From: Pedobacter sp. ASV17
Lineage (GTDB): Bacteria; Bacteroidota; Bacteroidia; Sphingobacteriales; Sphingobacteriaceae
Assembly (NCBI RefSeq): GCF_016429065.1
Contig: NZ_JAELTX010000024.1
Location: 1-49,266 of the forward strand
DNA length: 49,266 bases
Reading direction: 5' to 3'
A model generated the notes under the pieces. The model was not told the origin of the DNA and searched no databases. It worked only from the letters and a program-made list of their open reading frames with translations. Numbering within the stretch: the stretch's first letter is position 1; each line of letters opens with the position of its first letter. This document shows, piece after piece, positions 41,354 through 49,266 of the stretch. A program made the position numbers and the translations under genes.

Positions 41354-42901
41354 ATGAATAGAAAACTACTTTTACCAAGTTTATTGCTATTCACTTCTTC
41401 CTTCGTTTTTGCGCAAGATAAAGTGATAGACAATATCGTTAAAGAAGCCAATGAAAACTCACAATTAGAAAAATTAGCACATGAGCTACTTGATGTAGTT
41501 GGACCTCGTTTGGTGGGTACGCCACAAATGAAACAAGCCAATGACTGGGTAGTAAAAAAATATGCCGATTGGGGTATTGGTGCTAAAAATGAAAAATGGG
41601 GCGAATGGCGTGGTTGGGAACGCGGTGTAACCCATGTAGATTTAGTGAGCCCTCGTTTAAGAACCTTGGAGTCTACTCAATTGGCATGGAGTCCATCAAC
41701 CAATGGAAAGCCAGTTAAAGCAGAGGCTATCCTCCTACCCGAAAACATTACCGATTCTGTTGCTTTTCAAAAATGGCTACCTGCTGTAAAGGGTAAGGTA
41801 GTATTAATTTCACACAACCAAATTTCTGGCCGCCCTGATAAAAACTGGGAAGAGTTTGCCACTAAAGACCTTTTCGAAAAGTATAAAAAAGAAAAAGCAG
41901 CAGCTTTAAAGAAATTCAACGACAACCTAGCTAAAACTGGTTTAAAAGCAAAAGACTTGGCATTAGCTTTAGAAAATGCTGGAGCAGCAGCATTGGCCAT
42001 CAACAATTGGTCGCAAGGCTTTGGGGTTGATAAAGTTTTTGGTGCCAACACTAAGAAAATCCCTACCATTAACCTTTCTGTAGAGGATTATGGATTGGTT
42101 TTCCGTTTAGTGAAATTCGGTTCTAAGCCCGTACTTAACATCGTTTCAGAATCTAAAGAACTTGGACTAGTACCTACCTTTAACACGGTAGCCGAAATCA
42201 AGAGCAAGGAAAAACCTAACGAATATGTAATGCTATCTGCACACTTGGATTCTTGGGATGCTGCTAGCGGCGCTACAGATAATGGTTCTGGCACAATCTT
42301 GATGATGGAAACCATGCGTATCTTGAAAAAGTTTTATCCAAATCCTAAACGTACCATTTTAGTGGGACACTGGGGCAGCGAAGAGCAAGGTTTAAATGGC
42401 TCTAGAGCATTTGTGGAAGACCATCCTGAAATCGTGAAAAACCTACAAGCCTTATTTAACCAAGATAATGGAACAGGTAGAGTAGTAAATTTAGCTGGAC
42501 AGGGCTTTGCTAATGCCGAGAAATTTTTAACGCGTTGGTTGGCAAAAGTTCCTGATACCATTAAAAATCAAATCAAAACTTCGTTCCCTGGCATTCCAGG
42601 AGCTGGCGGTTCCGACTTTGCTTCCTTTGTAGCTGTTGGTGCACCAGGCTTTTCTTTAAGCTCAACCAGCTGGGATTACGGCACCTACACATGGCATACC
42701 AACCGCGATAGCTATGATAAAATGGTATTCGACGAGATTAGAAGCAATGCTATTTTAGCAGCAATTATGGTGTACATGGCTTGTGAAGATCCTGAAAGAC
42801 TAACCACCGAGAGGGCTGACCTACCTGTAAACGAACGTACGGGAAAAAAACCTGTTTGGCCAGAGCAGAAGAAGGCAATCCGTAAAGGCGGCGTAGATTA
42901 A
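41354..42901 (+). CDS. Exported M28-family metallopeptidase with PA domain
   Basis: 515 residues from the ATG at 41354; signal peptide MNRKLLLPSLLLFTSSFVFAQ. A PA-like insert spans roughly residues 115-265. The zinc peptidase core has MLSAHLDSWDAASGATDNGSGTILMMETMRIL (His and Asp ligands), GHWGSEEQGLNGSRAFVEDH (catalytic and metal Glu) and TWHTNRDSYDKM (final His). The family comprises aminopeptidases and carboxypeptidases; the gene resembles plasma glutamate carboxypeptidase/aminopeptidase Q-like members. It acts in the periplasm or outside the cell. Confidence 0.9.
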   Translation: MNRKLLLPSLLLFTSSFVFAQDKVIDNIVKEANENSQLEKLAHELLDVVGPRLVGTPQMKQANDWVVKKYADWGIGAKNEKWGEWRGWERGVTHVDLVSPRLRTLESTQLAWSPSTNGKPVKAEAILLPENITDSVAFQKWLPAVKGKVVLISHNQISGRPDKNWEEFATKDLFEKYKKEKAAALKKFNDNLAKTGLKAKDLALALENAGAAALAINNWSQGFGVDKVFGANTKKIPTINLSVEDYGLVFRLVKFGSKPVLNIVSESKELGLVPTFNTVAEIKSKEKPNEYVMLSAHLDSWDAASGATDNGSGTILMMETMRILKKFYPNPKRTILVGHWGSEEQGLNGSRAFVEDHPEIVKNLQALFNQDNGTGRVVNLAGQGFANAEKFLTRWLAKVPDTIKNQIKTSFPGIPGAGGSDFASFVAVGAPGFSLSSTSWDYGTYTWHTNRDSYDKMVFDEIRSNAILAAIMVYMACEDPERLTTERADLPVNERTGKKPVWPEQKKAIRKGGVD

Positions 42902-42989
42902 GAGACTTTTGTCATTCAGAGCGTAGCGAAAAATCTGTATTTTAACCACCTAAGACATCTTAGTTCATTTTAGATGTTTTGGGTGGTTT

Positions 42990-43375
42990 TATTTTATATC
43001 TTATTTTTAAACACCTTAGACACCTTAGTTCATCTTAGATTTGTTTAGTTAGTTTTGCAGAATACTCAGACGAATCTTCCCGTCATTTCGAACGCAGAGA
43101 GAAATCTAACAGCTTTATATTTTTTAAACACCTTAGACACCTTAGTTCATCTTAGATTTGTTTAGTTAGTTTTGCAGAATACTCAGGCAAATCTTCCCGT
43201 CATTTCGAACGCAGAGAGAAATCTAACAGCTTTATATTTTTTAAACACCTTAGACACCTTAGTTCATTTTAGATTTACCTAGTTAGTTTTTGCAGAATAC
43301 TCAGGCAAATCTTCCCGTCATTTCGAACGCAGAGAGAAATCTAACAGCTTTATATTTTTTAAACCATCTAAGCTT
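42990..43375. repeat. Three tandem copies of a 117-bp unit plus partial copies
   Basis: acaccttagacacc occurs at 43011, 43128 and 43245, an exact period of 117. The unit also holds cgtcatttcgaacgcagag and agaaatctaacagc, so it contains half of the dispersed REP-like palindrome. A truncated fourth copy ends near 43365. Further degenerate ccacctaagacatcttagttc and aaatgtctaaggtggtt segments flank the array out to about 43560, and fill the gene-free space 42902-43583. Confidence 0.85.
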
Positions 43376-43583
43376 AGTTTACTTTACATCTTATTTTAAC
43401 CACCTAAGACATCTTAGTTCATCTTAGTCTTAAATGCTCTAAAATGTCTAAGGTGGTTTCATTTAAACTCTATTTTTTAACCATCTATGACGCCTTAATT
43501 TATCCTAGTCTTAAATGCTCTAAAATGTCTAAAGTGGTTTATTTAAACTTTATTTTTTAACCATTTAAGGGGCCTATGCTGCT

Positions 43584-44588
43584 CTATTCCTCTTTCTGCT
43601 GGAACTTATAAAACAAATATCCTAGGAAAGGTAAAATCAACAAACTACCCAACACTAAGGCCCAGCCCAAACTTTGTATCGTTTTATCGGGTCCAATGGT
43701 CGTATACAGAGATATTACCTCTCCTCCTTTCAAACGGATAAAATTAGGAAAGTGGGCATAACTAATGGCTACCAAAATCATCGTTACTTGAAAGCCTGCC
43801 AATAAGCGTAAAATCTTTGTCTTTCCCTTAAGTAATAGGTACCATAGTAATACTAGTGACAAACTGGCCAAGCTTACAGCCGTTAATCCAACTTTGTTGT
43901 AAACCACCCAGTTCATTAAAGGAACCTTTTCCATGGCAGCACTAAAAAACACCATCGCCCCAAAAACTACTGCTGCAATGTTCATGTATTCTGCCTTTTT
44001 GATAAAGCGCTTCTTATCTTCCTCGGTTTTACACTCGCCAATTAAATAAATAGCCGCCAAAAAGCCGCAAAGTGCCGTGGTGAACAATCCTACAGAAATA
44101 GAAAACCAATTTAGCCAGCTAAAAATATAGGCATCTGCAAAGTTGTTGGCATTTAAATCTATTTGTCCAGAAAGTACGCTACCCGCAATAATTCCTAAAA
44201 ACAATGGGGTGATAAAGCTGGAGTAAACAAAAACCTTATTGTAAACCCCTTGCATGTTATCCTTTACCGCATCGTAGTGCCTGAACACAAAAGCCGTTCC
44301 GCGGGCGATAATTCCTATGAGCATAATAGCCAAGGGAATATGCAAATGCACCGACATGGTCGTATAAATCAACGGGAAGCCTACAAACAAAATCACGATG
44401 GCAATAATTAGCCACATGTGATTAGCTTCCCACACGGGACCTATGGCTTGATACATGGTATTACGGGTTTTGCTCCTGTTCTTCTTAGACGTAAAAAGTT
44501 CAATAATACCCGCCCCAAAATCGGCTCCGCCCAATAAAAAATACAGCAGAATGGCCAAACACAAAAATATAATGACTACTTGTTCCAT
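43584..44588 (-). CDS. cydB: Cytochrome bd ubiquinol oxidase subunit II
   Basis: 334 residues with eight or nine membrane helices. Typical N-terminus LLGGADFGAGIIELF, then GPVWEANHMWLIIAIVILFVGFP and RGTAFVFRHYDAV. The WEANHxW motif is diagnostic for CydB. It pairs with CydA to reduce oxygen to water with quinol, a high-affinity oxidase useful at low oxygen. The cydA stop overlaps the cydB start by 13 bases, so the two are coupled. Confidence 0.94.
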   Translation of the reverse strand: MEQVVIIFLCLAILLYFLLGGADFGAGIIELFTSKKNRSKTRNTMYQAIGPVWEANHMWLIIAIVILFVGFPLIYTTMSVHLHIPLAIMLIGIIARGTAFVFRHYDAVKDNMQGVYNKVFVYSSFITPLFLGIIAGSVLSGQIDLNANNFADAYIFSWLNWFSISVGLFTTALCGFLAAIYLIGECKTEEDKKRFIKKAEYMNIAAVVFGAMVFFSAAMEKVPLMNWVVYNKVGLTAVSLASLSLVLLWYLLLKGKTKILRLLAGFQVTMILVAISYAHFPNFIRLKGGEVISLYTTIGPDKTIQSLGWALVLGSLLILPFLGYLFYKFQQKEE

Positions 44589-45907
44589 GAGTCGGTATTT
44601 GAAGATTGATAAAGCACTGGAACCATTTTAATTTGTCGGTAAAGCAAAAAGATAACGATTAAACTTAGGGAAAAATAAATGGCCGAAAAAAGATAAAATG
44701 ACCAAGCGATACCTGGCATTGGGGTTACGGCATCTCTGGTTCGCATGATCCCATAAATAATCCAAGGTTGTCTGCCTACCTCTGTTACCGTCCAACCCGC
44801 TTCCAAAGCAATGTAGCCTAGTGGGATGGCAAAAACGAAGAGTTTCAGTAACCATTTACTATTCAAAACGGTCTTCCTTCGCCATAAAACAATAAAATAA
44901 GTCACCGAAATCACCATCATGATGGTACCCAAACCCACCATAATTTGGAAAGCATAATGCGTAATGGCTACTGGCGGATGCTCATTTTCGGGAATTTGGT
45001 CTAAGCCCTTCACCTCGGCCTTAAAATCGCCATGCGCCAAAAAGCTTAATGCCCCAGGAATTTCTATCGCTTTGCTTACCGATTTATTTTTTTCATCTAC
45101 AATGCCACCAATCAATAATGGTGCAGGTTTTTCTGTTTTATACAAGGCTTCCATGGCCGCTAACTTCGCTGGTTGTCGCTGAGCCACGTCCTTAGCAGAA
45201 ATATCACCACTTATAGGTTGTAATAGCGCAGCAACCGTTGCAAAAGCCGCCGCAATTTTAAATGACTTATAATGGAAATCCGTGTGTTGTTTTTTCAAAA
45301 TCATTAAGGCGTGTACGCCCGCTACCGCAAAGCCTGTGGCCGTAAAAGCAGCTAAACACATGTGCAATGCCTGCGTAAACCAAGCATCGTTAAACATGGC
45401 TTTAATAGGATCAATATTGGTGTATTGGCCATTCACATATTCAAACCCAGCAGGACTGTTCATCCAAGCATTGGCGGCAACCACCAAAATACCCGAAGCC
45501 AATCCGCTCACCCCTACCACTACACCAGTGAACCAATGGAACCATTTATTGAGTTTATCCCATCCGTATAAAAAGAAGCCTAATGCAATGGCTTCAATAA
45601 AAAAGGCAGTGCCTTCTAAAGAAAATGGCATGCCAAATATAGGGCCTGCATGTTCCATAAACTTGGGCCAAAGCAGCCCCAGTTCAAACGAAAGCATGGT
45701 TCCTGAAACGGCACCTGTAGCAAAGAAAATAGCCACTCCTTTGCTCCAAGCCTTGGTAATATGCTTATAAACTTCGTTGTTTGTTTTTAACCACTTGTAG
45801 TGCGAAACTGCCATAAAAAATGGCATCACCATACCAATACAAGCATAAATAATGTGAAAGCCCAAAGAGAGGGCCATTTGTGAACGGGCTGCTAAAAAAT
45901 CATCCAT
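44576..45907 (-). CDS. cydA: Cytochrome bd ubiquinol oxidase subunit I
   Basis: 443 residues from the ATG at 45907. A longer frame starts at TTG 45931, inside the -7 box, and is rejected. Haem ligand H18 lies in LSLGFHIIYACIG. The E98 and E105 proton/haem glutamates are in LEGTAFFIEAIALGFFLYGW. GRQPWIIYGIMRTRDA is conserved. The periplasmic Q-loop is short (about 70 residues after YKTEKPAPLLIGG), as in the short-loop type. It carries three haems and oxidises quinol. Its own -7 box lies at 45929-45936. Confidence 0.93.
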   Translation of the reverse strand: MDDFLAARSQMALSLGFHIIYACIGMVMPFFMAVSHYKWLKTNNEVYKHITKAWSKGVAIFFATGAVSGTMLSFELGLLWPKFMEHAGPIFGMPFSLEGTAFFIEAIALGFFLYGWDKLNKWFHWFTGVVVGVSGLASGILVVAANAWMNSPAGFEYVNGQYTNIDPIKAMFNDAWFTQALHMCLAAFTATGFAVAGVHALMILKKQHTDFHYKSFKIAAAFATVAALLQPISGDISAKDVAQRQPAKLAAMEALYKTEKPAPLLIGGIVDEKNKSVSKAIEIPGALSFLAHGDFKAEVKGLDQIPENEHPPVAITHYAFQIMVGLGTIMMVISVTYFIVLWRRKTVLNSKWLLKLFVFAIPLGYIALEAGWTVTEVGRQPWIIYGIMRTRDAVTPMPGIAWSFYLFSAIYFSLSLIVIFLLYRQIKMVPVLYQSSNTDSWNK

Positions 45908-45928
45908 AAGTTGGGGAATTGGACTAAA

Positions 45929-45936
45929 CAAATATA
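45929..45936 (-). promoter_or_regulatory. -7 box for cydAB
   Basis: On the reverse strand this is TATATTTG, an exact TAnnTTTG match 21 bases before the cydA ATG. No clear -33 TTTG lies 19 bases upstream, so the promoter may need an activator; a nearby regulator is not identified. Confidence 0.5.
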
Positions 45937-46187
45937 GGGCTTAAGCCATTAACTCGTCGGTGGTTAATTACCTTTCAAAGAGATATTTAAAATATAGAAC
46001 GTTTATAAATTAACTTCTTTTTGGGAGAAGCGTTTTATATTCATTATTGAAAAATATCTATTATGTTATTAACCGCGAAGTTTTTTAAAAGATTCGCAAA
46101 GTGACGCAAAGTTTAAACTACCAAGCCTATAAAATTCCTTAAATATTTCAATTATCTTAGATGGATAAACCGAATTAAACAACTTCA

Positions 46188-46976
46188 ATGGCTTCTCGTT
46201 CAACGCTTCTAATTATACTTTGTTTTTTATCTAATTACCTATTTGCCCAAACCAGCATCCCCAACCATCTTTATACTTTTGGTCATGCCAGTGCCTTTAT
46301 TGGAGGTTTATACGATGCTCACATCAGCTATGGACAGATAAAACCTTATGGGAGTTTTGGATTGGGAGCGCCAGACAAGCTAGATGGCGAAATCGTTATT
46401 TTCAACAATAAATTCTACCAAACACAATCCTCTGGAAAAACCTTTGAAGTTAAATACACCGAGAAGACTCCTTTTGTCATCATCAACCACTTCAAAAGTG
46501 ACCAAAATATCAAAAGAACAGGGCCATTAAACAAAGACCAACTATTTCAGTTACTAGATAGTGTTTTAACCAAGAAAAATGGCATTTATGCCGTACATAT
46601 TCGAGCAAAATTCACCTCTGTAAAAACCAGGGCATTTCCTATCATTACCGAAAAGCCGTATCAACCGATGGCGCAGTTATTGTCTCTTCAACGGTTTTTC
46701 AACTTCGAAAATATTGAAGGCGATTTGATTGGATACCGTCTTCCAGGATATATGGAGGGGGCAAACATTACTGGCTATCATTTCCACTTCGTTTCTGACG
46801 ATAAAACCAAGGGAGGTCATTTAATTGATTTAACCCTCAATGATATCACCATCGAAATTGATGAGCTGGATGGCTTTTCTATTTTCCCTCCATCAACGGA
46901 AGCTTTTCAAAAATTTGATTTAGAAAAAGACCGAAGAAACGAAGTAAAAGCAGTGGAGCTAGGTAAGAAAAATTAA
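46188..46976 (+). CDS. budA: Acetolactate decarboxylase with signal peptide
   Basis: 262 residues. The first 21 (MASRSTLLIILCFLSNYLFAQ) form a signal peptide absent from classical BudA/AlsD. The rest matches the family: NHLYTFGHASAFIGGLYDAHISYG, GAPDKLDGEIVIFNNKFYQ, then VKTRAFP, LPGYMEGANITGYHFHFVSDDKTKGGHLIDL (zinc histidines). It would decarboxylate 2-acetolactate to acetoin. No acetolactate synthase gene is near, and an exported enzyme could not easily reach cytoplasmic acetolactate, so a different periplasmic substrate is possible. The 255-base upstream space has a degenerate ccgcgaag ... gcaaag repeat. Confidence 0.85.
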   Translation: MASRSTLLIILCFLSNYLFAQTSIPNHLYTFGHASAFIGGLYDAHISYGQIKPYGSFGLGAPDKLDGEIVIFNNKFYQTQSSGKTFEVKYTEKTPFVIINHFKSDQNIKRTGPLNKDQLFQLLDSVLTKKNGIYAVHIRAKFTSVKTRAFPIITEKPYQPMAQLLSLQRFFNFENIEGDLIGYRLPGYMEGANITGYHFHFVSDDKTKGGHLIDLTLNDITIEIDELDGFSIFPPSTEAFQKFDLEKDRRNEVKAVELGKKN

Positions 46977-46978
46977 AA

Positions 46979-47881
46979 CTATTTCATGGCAAGTTCTGCA
47001 TAGGCCGCATTCAAGCTCCTCGCAATACCATCGCCCTGCCATTCTGGTGCTCCAGGAATTTCTGTTGCTTTTAAAATATCTTCCTTAGTTTTTCCAGCTT
47101 TAATTTCCTTTCCTACAAAATCAAGCAGCGACTGCAAGTAGTTTTTAAATGCCAATACATCGGCTTTGCCACCTGTAATTTTTTCAGGGTCGCGGCTATG
47201 GCCAAAAATAAACATCGTATTGTTATCAAACTGTGCGGTAATCCTATCTAGAACATTCACCCAATTGGCAATATTTGCACCATTTGCAGTATCAATAAAT
47301 GGATAACGACGGTTAAATACCAAATCGCCAACATGGGCAATATTTGCATTTTCAAAATGGTAAATACTATCGCCATTGGTGTGTCCAGGTCCAAAATAAT
47401 ACGCTTTGATTTTTTCTCCATCAACTTTGGTTTTCCAGCCATCATTTCCAAAAGTAAGGTCTGGTAACAACTGCTTATCCAAACTATTGGCCTTTTCTGC
47501 GGTTACACGTTGGTTTTTCAAGGAATTTTCATGTGCCACTACATGTTCTGCCAATCCCTTAAAAGCAATATTTCCACCCGTATGATCGCCATGATGATGG
47601 GTATTCAACAGATATTTAAAAGGCTTGTTCCCTAGTTTTTTCAATTCTTCAATCACATGTGGAGCAGTGTTTGGAAACTGCGAATCAATCACTGTAAAGC
47701 CATCTTTATTATTTAGCCAAGCAATGGTACCGCCCTGTTCTGTAAAAACCCCCACATTATTCCGTAAAGGTTTAAATTGGTAGGCTTGCTGCAAAGCACC
47801 ATTTGCAAAAGCGTTGGTTTTATAAATAGAAAGAATGGCCAGTGCCAAAGCAGATTGTTGGATGAATTGTCGACGTTCCAT
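46979..47881 (-). CDS. Exported MBL-fold metallo-hydrolase
   Basis: 300 residues from the ATG at 47881 (a longer frame uses TTG). The N-terminus MERRQFIQQSALALAILSIYKTNAFANG has a Tat-like RRxFI signal. The metallo-beta-lactamase fold shows LNTHHHGDHTGGNIAF (HxHxDH zinc site), PGHTNGDSIYHF, VGDLVFNRRYPFID and FGHSRDPEK. It is a zinc hydrolase acting in the periplasm; the substrate is unknown, and its similarity to beta-lactamases does not make it one. It converges on the acetolactate decarboxylase gene with 2 bases between stop codons. Confidence 0.85.
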   Translation of the reverse strand: MERRQFIQQSALALAILSIYKTNAFANGALQQAYQFKPLRNNVGVFTEQGGTIAWLNNKDGFTVIDSQFPNTAPHVIEELKKLGNKPFKYLLNTHHHGDHTGGNIAFKGLAEHVVAHENSLKNQRVTAEKANSLDKQLLPDLTFGNDGWKTKVDGEKIKAYYFGPGHTNGDSIYHFENANIAHVGDLVFNRRYPFIDTANGANIANWVNVLDRITAQFDNNTMFIFGHSRDPEKITGGKADVLAFKNYLQSLLDFVGKEIKAGKTKEDILKATEIPGAPEWQGDGIARSLNAAYAELAMK

Positions 47882-47891
47882 ATTGAAAAAC

Positions 47892-47917
47892 AAAAAACCA
47901 CGACTTGATTGCCGTGG
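47892..47917 (-). terminator. Terminator after the small acidic protein gene
   Basis: ccacg (47898-47902) and cgtgg (47913-47917), extended by adjacent bases, form a hairpin followed on the reverse strand by a T run. It lies between the small gene and the MBL gene, both on the minus strand. Confidence 0.6.
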
Positions 47918-47941
47918 CTTAAATTTAAATAAATATTCTGA

Positions 47942-48145
47942 TTAAAATCCAGTACCTGGTGTGGTCCCTGGTTCATGGCCATCACTCAATGGTTCATGCT
48001 TACGAGAATGGTTTTTGGTAAACTTACTGCTAATGGTAGAAGAAGGATTACTCTCTATATTTTCCTCGGTTCTCGTAGGTTTTGTTTCGTCAATATCGAT
48101 CAGGTCGTTCCTAACTTCCTTTTCTTTCTTATCTTTATTTTCCAT
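47942..48145 (-). CDS. Small hydrophilic protein, 67 aa, unknown
   Basis: 67 residues, no hydrophobic segment. It starts MENKDKKEKEVRNDLIDIDE and ends HEPLSDGHEPGTTPGTGF, rich in E, K, D, T and P, and probably disordered. It starts at an ATG with an A/T-rich leader and has a hairpin terminator 25 bases downstream, which supports a real monocistronic gene. I recognise no domain; similar short disordered proteins are frequent and unannotated in Sphingobacteriaceae. Confidence 0.6.
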   Translation of the reverse strand: MENKDKKEKEVRNDLIDIDETKPTRTEENIESNPSSTISSKFTKNHSRKHEPLSDGHEPGTTPGTGF

Positions 48146-48284
48146 GATCTTATAATTTTTTAATTAATGGTGATAGAGCTATCCCAATAAATTGGAATGG
48201 TTCCATGATTTTAAGTTTTGGTACGTTTATTTAACAAAACTGATTTAACGATTGTTTTGTAATATCACTAAACCATTTAACAGA

Positions 48285-48941
48285 ATGAAAAAAGCAATTT
48301 TATTTGGGGCCAGCGGTTTTGTTGGTAGCTACCTGCTTCATGATTTGCTCCAAAGCGACAGCTATGAGGAAGTGATAGTGGTGGTGCGCAAACCCTTAGC
48401 AGTACAACATCCCAAATTAAAAACCATTATTGCCCATTATGAGACTTTAGCACAACATCAAAATGAACTGGTGGCAGATGATGTTTTTATAGCATTGGGC
48501 ACGACCAAGAAAAAAACTCCCAACGAGAAAATATATTATCAAATAGACCACGACTATCCCGTACTGGCGGCACAATTAACCAGAGCCAACGGTGCAAAAT
48601 CAATACTACTGGTAAGTGCAGTGGGCGCCAACGTAAATTCTTCTATATTCTACGTTAAAACAAAGGGTGAAACCGAGAGGGATGTTATTGCCGTTGATTT
48701 TGAACATACCCATATTTTCCAGCCCTCCATGATTATGGGCAACAGAACAGAAAGCAGACCTCTGGAAAAAGTTTTCATCGGCATTTTCAGTGTCGTAAAC
48801 CTCCTTTTGATTAGCAAACTGAACAAATACAAAGGAATTAGCGCCAAAGACATTGCAAAGGCTATGTTTACAGCGGCTCAACAACCTGCCGAAAAAGTAA
48901 AGATTTACCAATGGAAAGAAATGCAGCATTTATTACGTTAA
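48285..48941 (+). CDS. NAD(P)-binding Rossmann-fold oxidoreductase-like protein
   Basis: 218 residues from the ATG at 48285; a longer frame begins with TTG at 48252. KAILFGASGFVGSYLLHDLL is an atypical-SDR nucleotide-binding motif (GxxGxxG). FIALGTTKKKTPNEKIYYQIDHDYP and LLVSAVGANVNSSIFYVKTKGETER, with the Y-x-x-x-K pair, match the NmrA/HTATIP2-like group, as does FQPSMIMGNRTESRP. Members bind NAD(P)H and may be sensors or reductases. No pathway is suggested by the neighbours. Confidence 0.85.
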   Translation: MKKAILFGASGFVGSYLLHDLLQSDSYEEVIVVVRKPLAVQHPKLKTIIAHYETLAQHQNELVADDVFIALGTTKKKTPNEKIYYQIDHDYPVLAAQLTRANGAKSILLVSAVGANVNSSIFYVKTKGETERDVIAVDFEHTHIFQPSMIMGNRTESRPLEKVFIGIFSVVNLLLISKLNKYKGISAKDIAKAMFTAAQQPAEKVKIYQWKEMQHLLR

Positions 48942-48978
48942 TTTTTTCGGACTGCCATAGGGTTGTCAGTGTGAATTT

Positions 48979-48986
48979 TATTTTTG
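48979..48986 (+). promoter_or_regulatory. -7 box for the DUF1905 gene
   Basis: TATTTTTG matches TAnnTTTG and ends 18 bases before the ATG at 49005. No consensus -33 was found at the expected spacing. Confidence 0.4.
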
Positions 48987-49004
48987 CCGCAAACCATCTA
49001 TCAA

Positions 49005-49266
49005 ATGTCGCAACAGAAACCACTTGTAGAAAAAGATTATCTCCTTAAAAAATTCAACGGCAAAGGTGGCTGGACTTTTATTGAGCTCCCAGAAATAAAA
49101 CCCGATAGGAAACGCTATTTTGGATGGGTAAAGGTAAGTGGTTTTATTGATGACTATGAGCTTCAGAACTACCCTTTGCAATCGATGGGGAATGGCAATT
49201 TGTTTTTGCCTGTGAAAGCAGAAATACGCAAGCAAATCAATAAACAAGCTGGGGATGTGGTGAGGG
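49005..49266 (+). CDS. DUF1905-domain protein, N-terminal part (cut by window edge)
   Basis: 87 codons are visible before the window ends. MSQQKPLVEKDYLLKKFNGK is followed by GGWTFIELPEI, FGWVKVSGFIDDYELQNY and GNGNLFLPVKAEIRKQI, all typical of DUF1905, a small beta-barrel domain. In many proteins it is followed by a YdeI/OmdA-like bacteriocin-protection segment; that part would be outside the window. Function is unknown. Confidence 0.85.
   Translation, partial: MSQQKPLVEKDYLLKKFNGKGGWTFIELPEIKPDRKRYFGWVKVSGFIDDYELQNYPLQSMGNGNLFLPVKAEIRKQINKQAGDVVR

Noticed and set aside
42990..43375. Possible CRISPR array in the 117-bp repeats
   Set aside because: The 117-base unit is conserved throughout; there are no unique spacers.
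45282..45770. 162-codon open frame antisense to cydA
   Set aside because: It is the complement of membrane helices and has no recognisable domain; CydA is certain on the other strand.
45908..45931. Longer CydA start at TTG 45931
   Set aside because: The TTG lies within the -7 box, and family members begin close to the MDDFLAARSQ start at 45907.
47961..48163. Forward-strand open frames over the small acidic protein gene
   Set aside because: They are hydrophobic complements of the minus-strand gene, which has a better start and a terminator.

Overview
The window reads as chromosome of a Bacteroidota bacterium of the family Sphingobacteriaceae, most like Pedobacter. The evidence is the moderate-to-low GC, promoters of the TTTG-N19-TAnnTTTG type, few Shine-Dalgarno sites, the SecDF fusion, MetZ, and long intergenic palindromes of the 'cgtcatttcga' kind. 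This assignment comes from gene content and style; no database search was possible. I saw no tRNA, rRNA, CRISPR array, transposase or phage gene.

Left part (1-16.7 kb): the start of an ECF sigma factor cut by the window edge, a small membrane ORF, a TPR/LuxR-type transducer, a CvfB-like S1 protein, metZ, an OsmC protein, ispE, a DUF1287 protein, thyA, an S23-type four-helix-bundle gene, folA, secDF, ndh, mgsA, HMG-CoA lyase and an unknown membrane-anchored protein. Most are housekeeping genes. The S23 gene sits between thyA and folA inside a perfect 19-bp inverted repeat. A roughly 205-bp tandem repeat fills the space after secDF.

Centre (16.8-30.6 kb): the striking region. A structured non-coding stretch and a 64-residue exported peptide precede a lipoprotein TPR histidine kinase and its response regulator. 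After a terminator, and behind a promoter that appears to need an activator, comes a compact 14-gene operon: KTSC protein, TerD-like, TerA-like, HAD protein, phosphoribosyltransferase, TerD, TerZ-like, three TerY-type vWA proteins with an extra 54-residue basic protein between the first two, PP2C phosphatase, protein kinase and TerC. This is a Ter stress-response system with the known TerY-phosphatase-kinase triad. It adds a likely dedicated two-component regulator, a candidate operator (TTTACGG-N4-CCGTAAA), a small unannotated protein and a reduced HAD/PRTase metabolic pair. The HAD/PRTase stretch is visibly more AT-rich than the surrounding core genes.

Right part (30.6-49.3 kb): a small cysteine protein coupled to a thermonuclease, a Crp/Fnr regulator diverging from a HAD hydrolase, a CAT-like acetyltransferase, a TrxR-like flavoprotein, a small permease-like protein, a beta-propeller glycan protein, fbaA, accD, exported NTF2-like and YCII proteins, an exported amidase, an M28 peptidase, cydAB, an exported acetolactate decarboxylase, an MBL-fold hydrolase, a small acidic protein, an NAD(P)-binding protein and a truncated DUF1905 gene. 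Three intergenic spaces here carry tandem or palindromic repeats.

Several starts were moved inward from the longest reading frame because the upstream 'start' was TTG or GTG, overlapped a promoter -7 box, or preceded a clear signal peptide.
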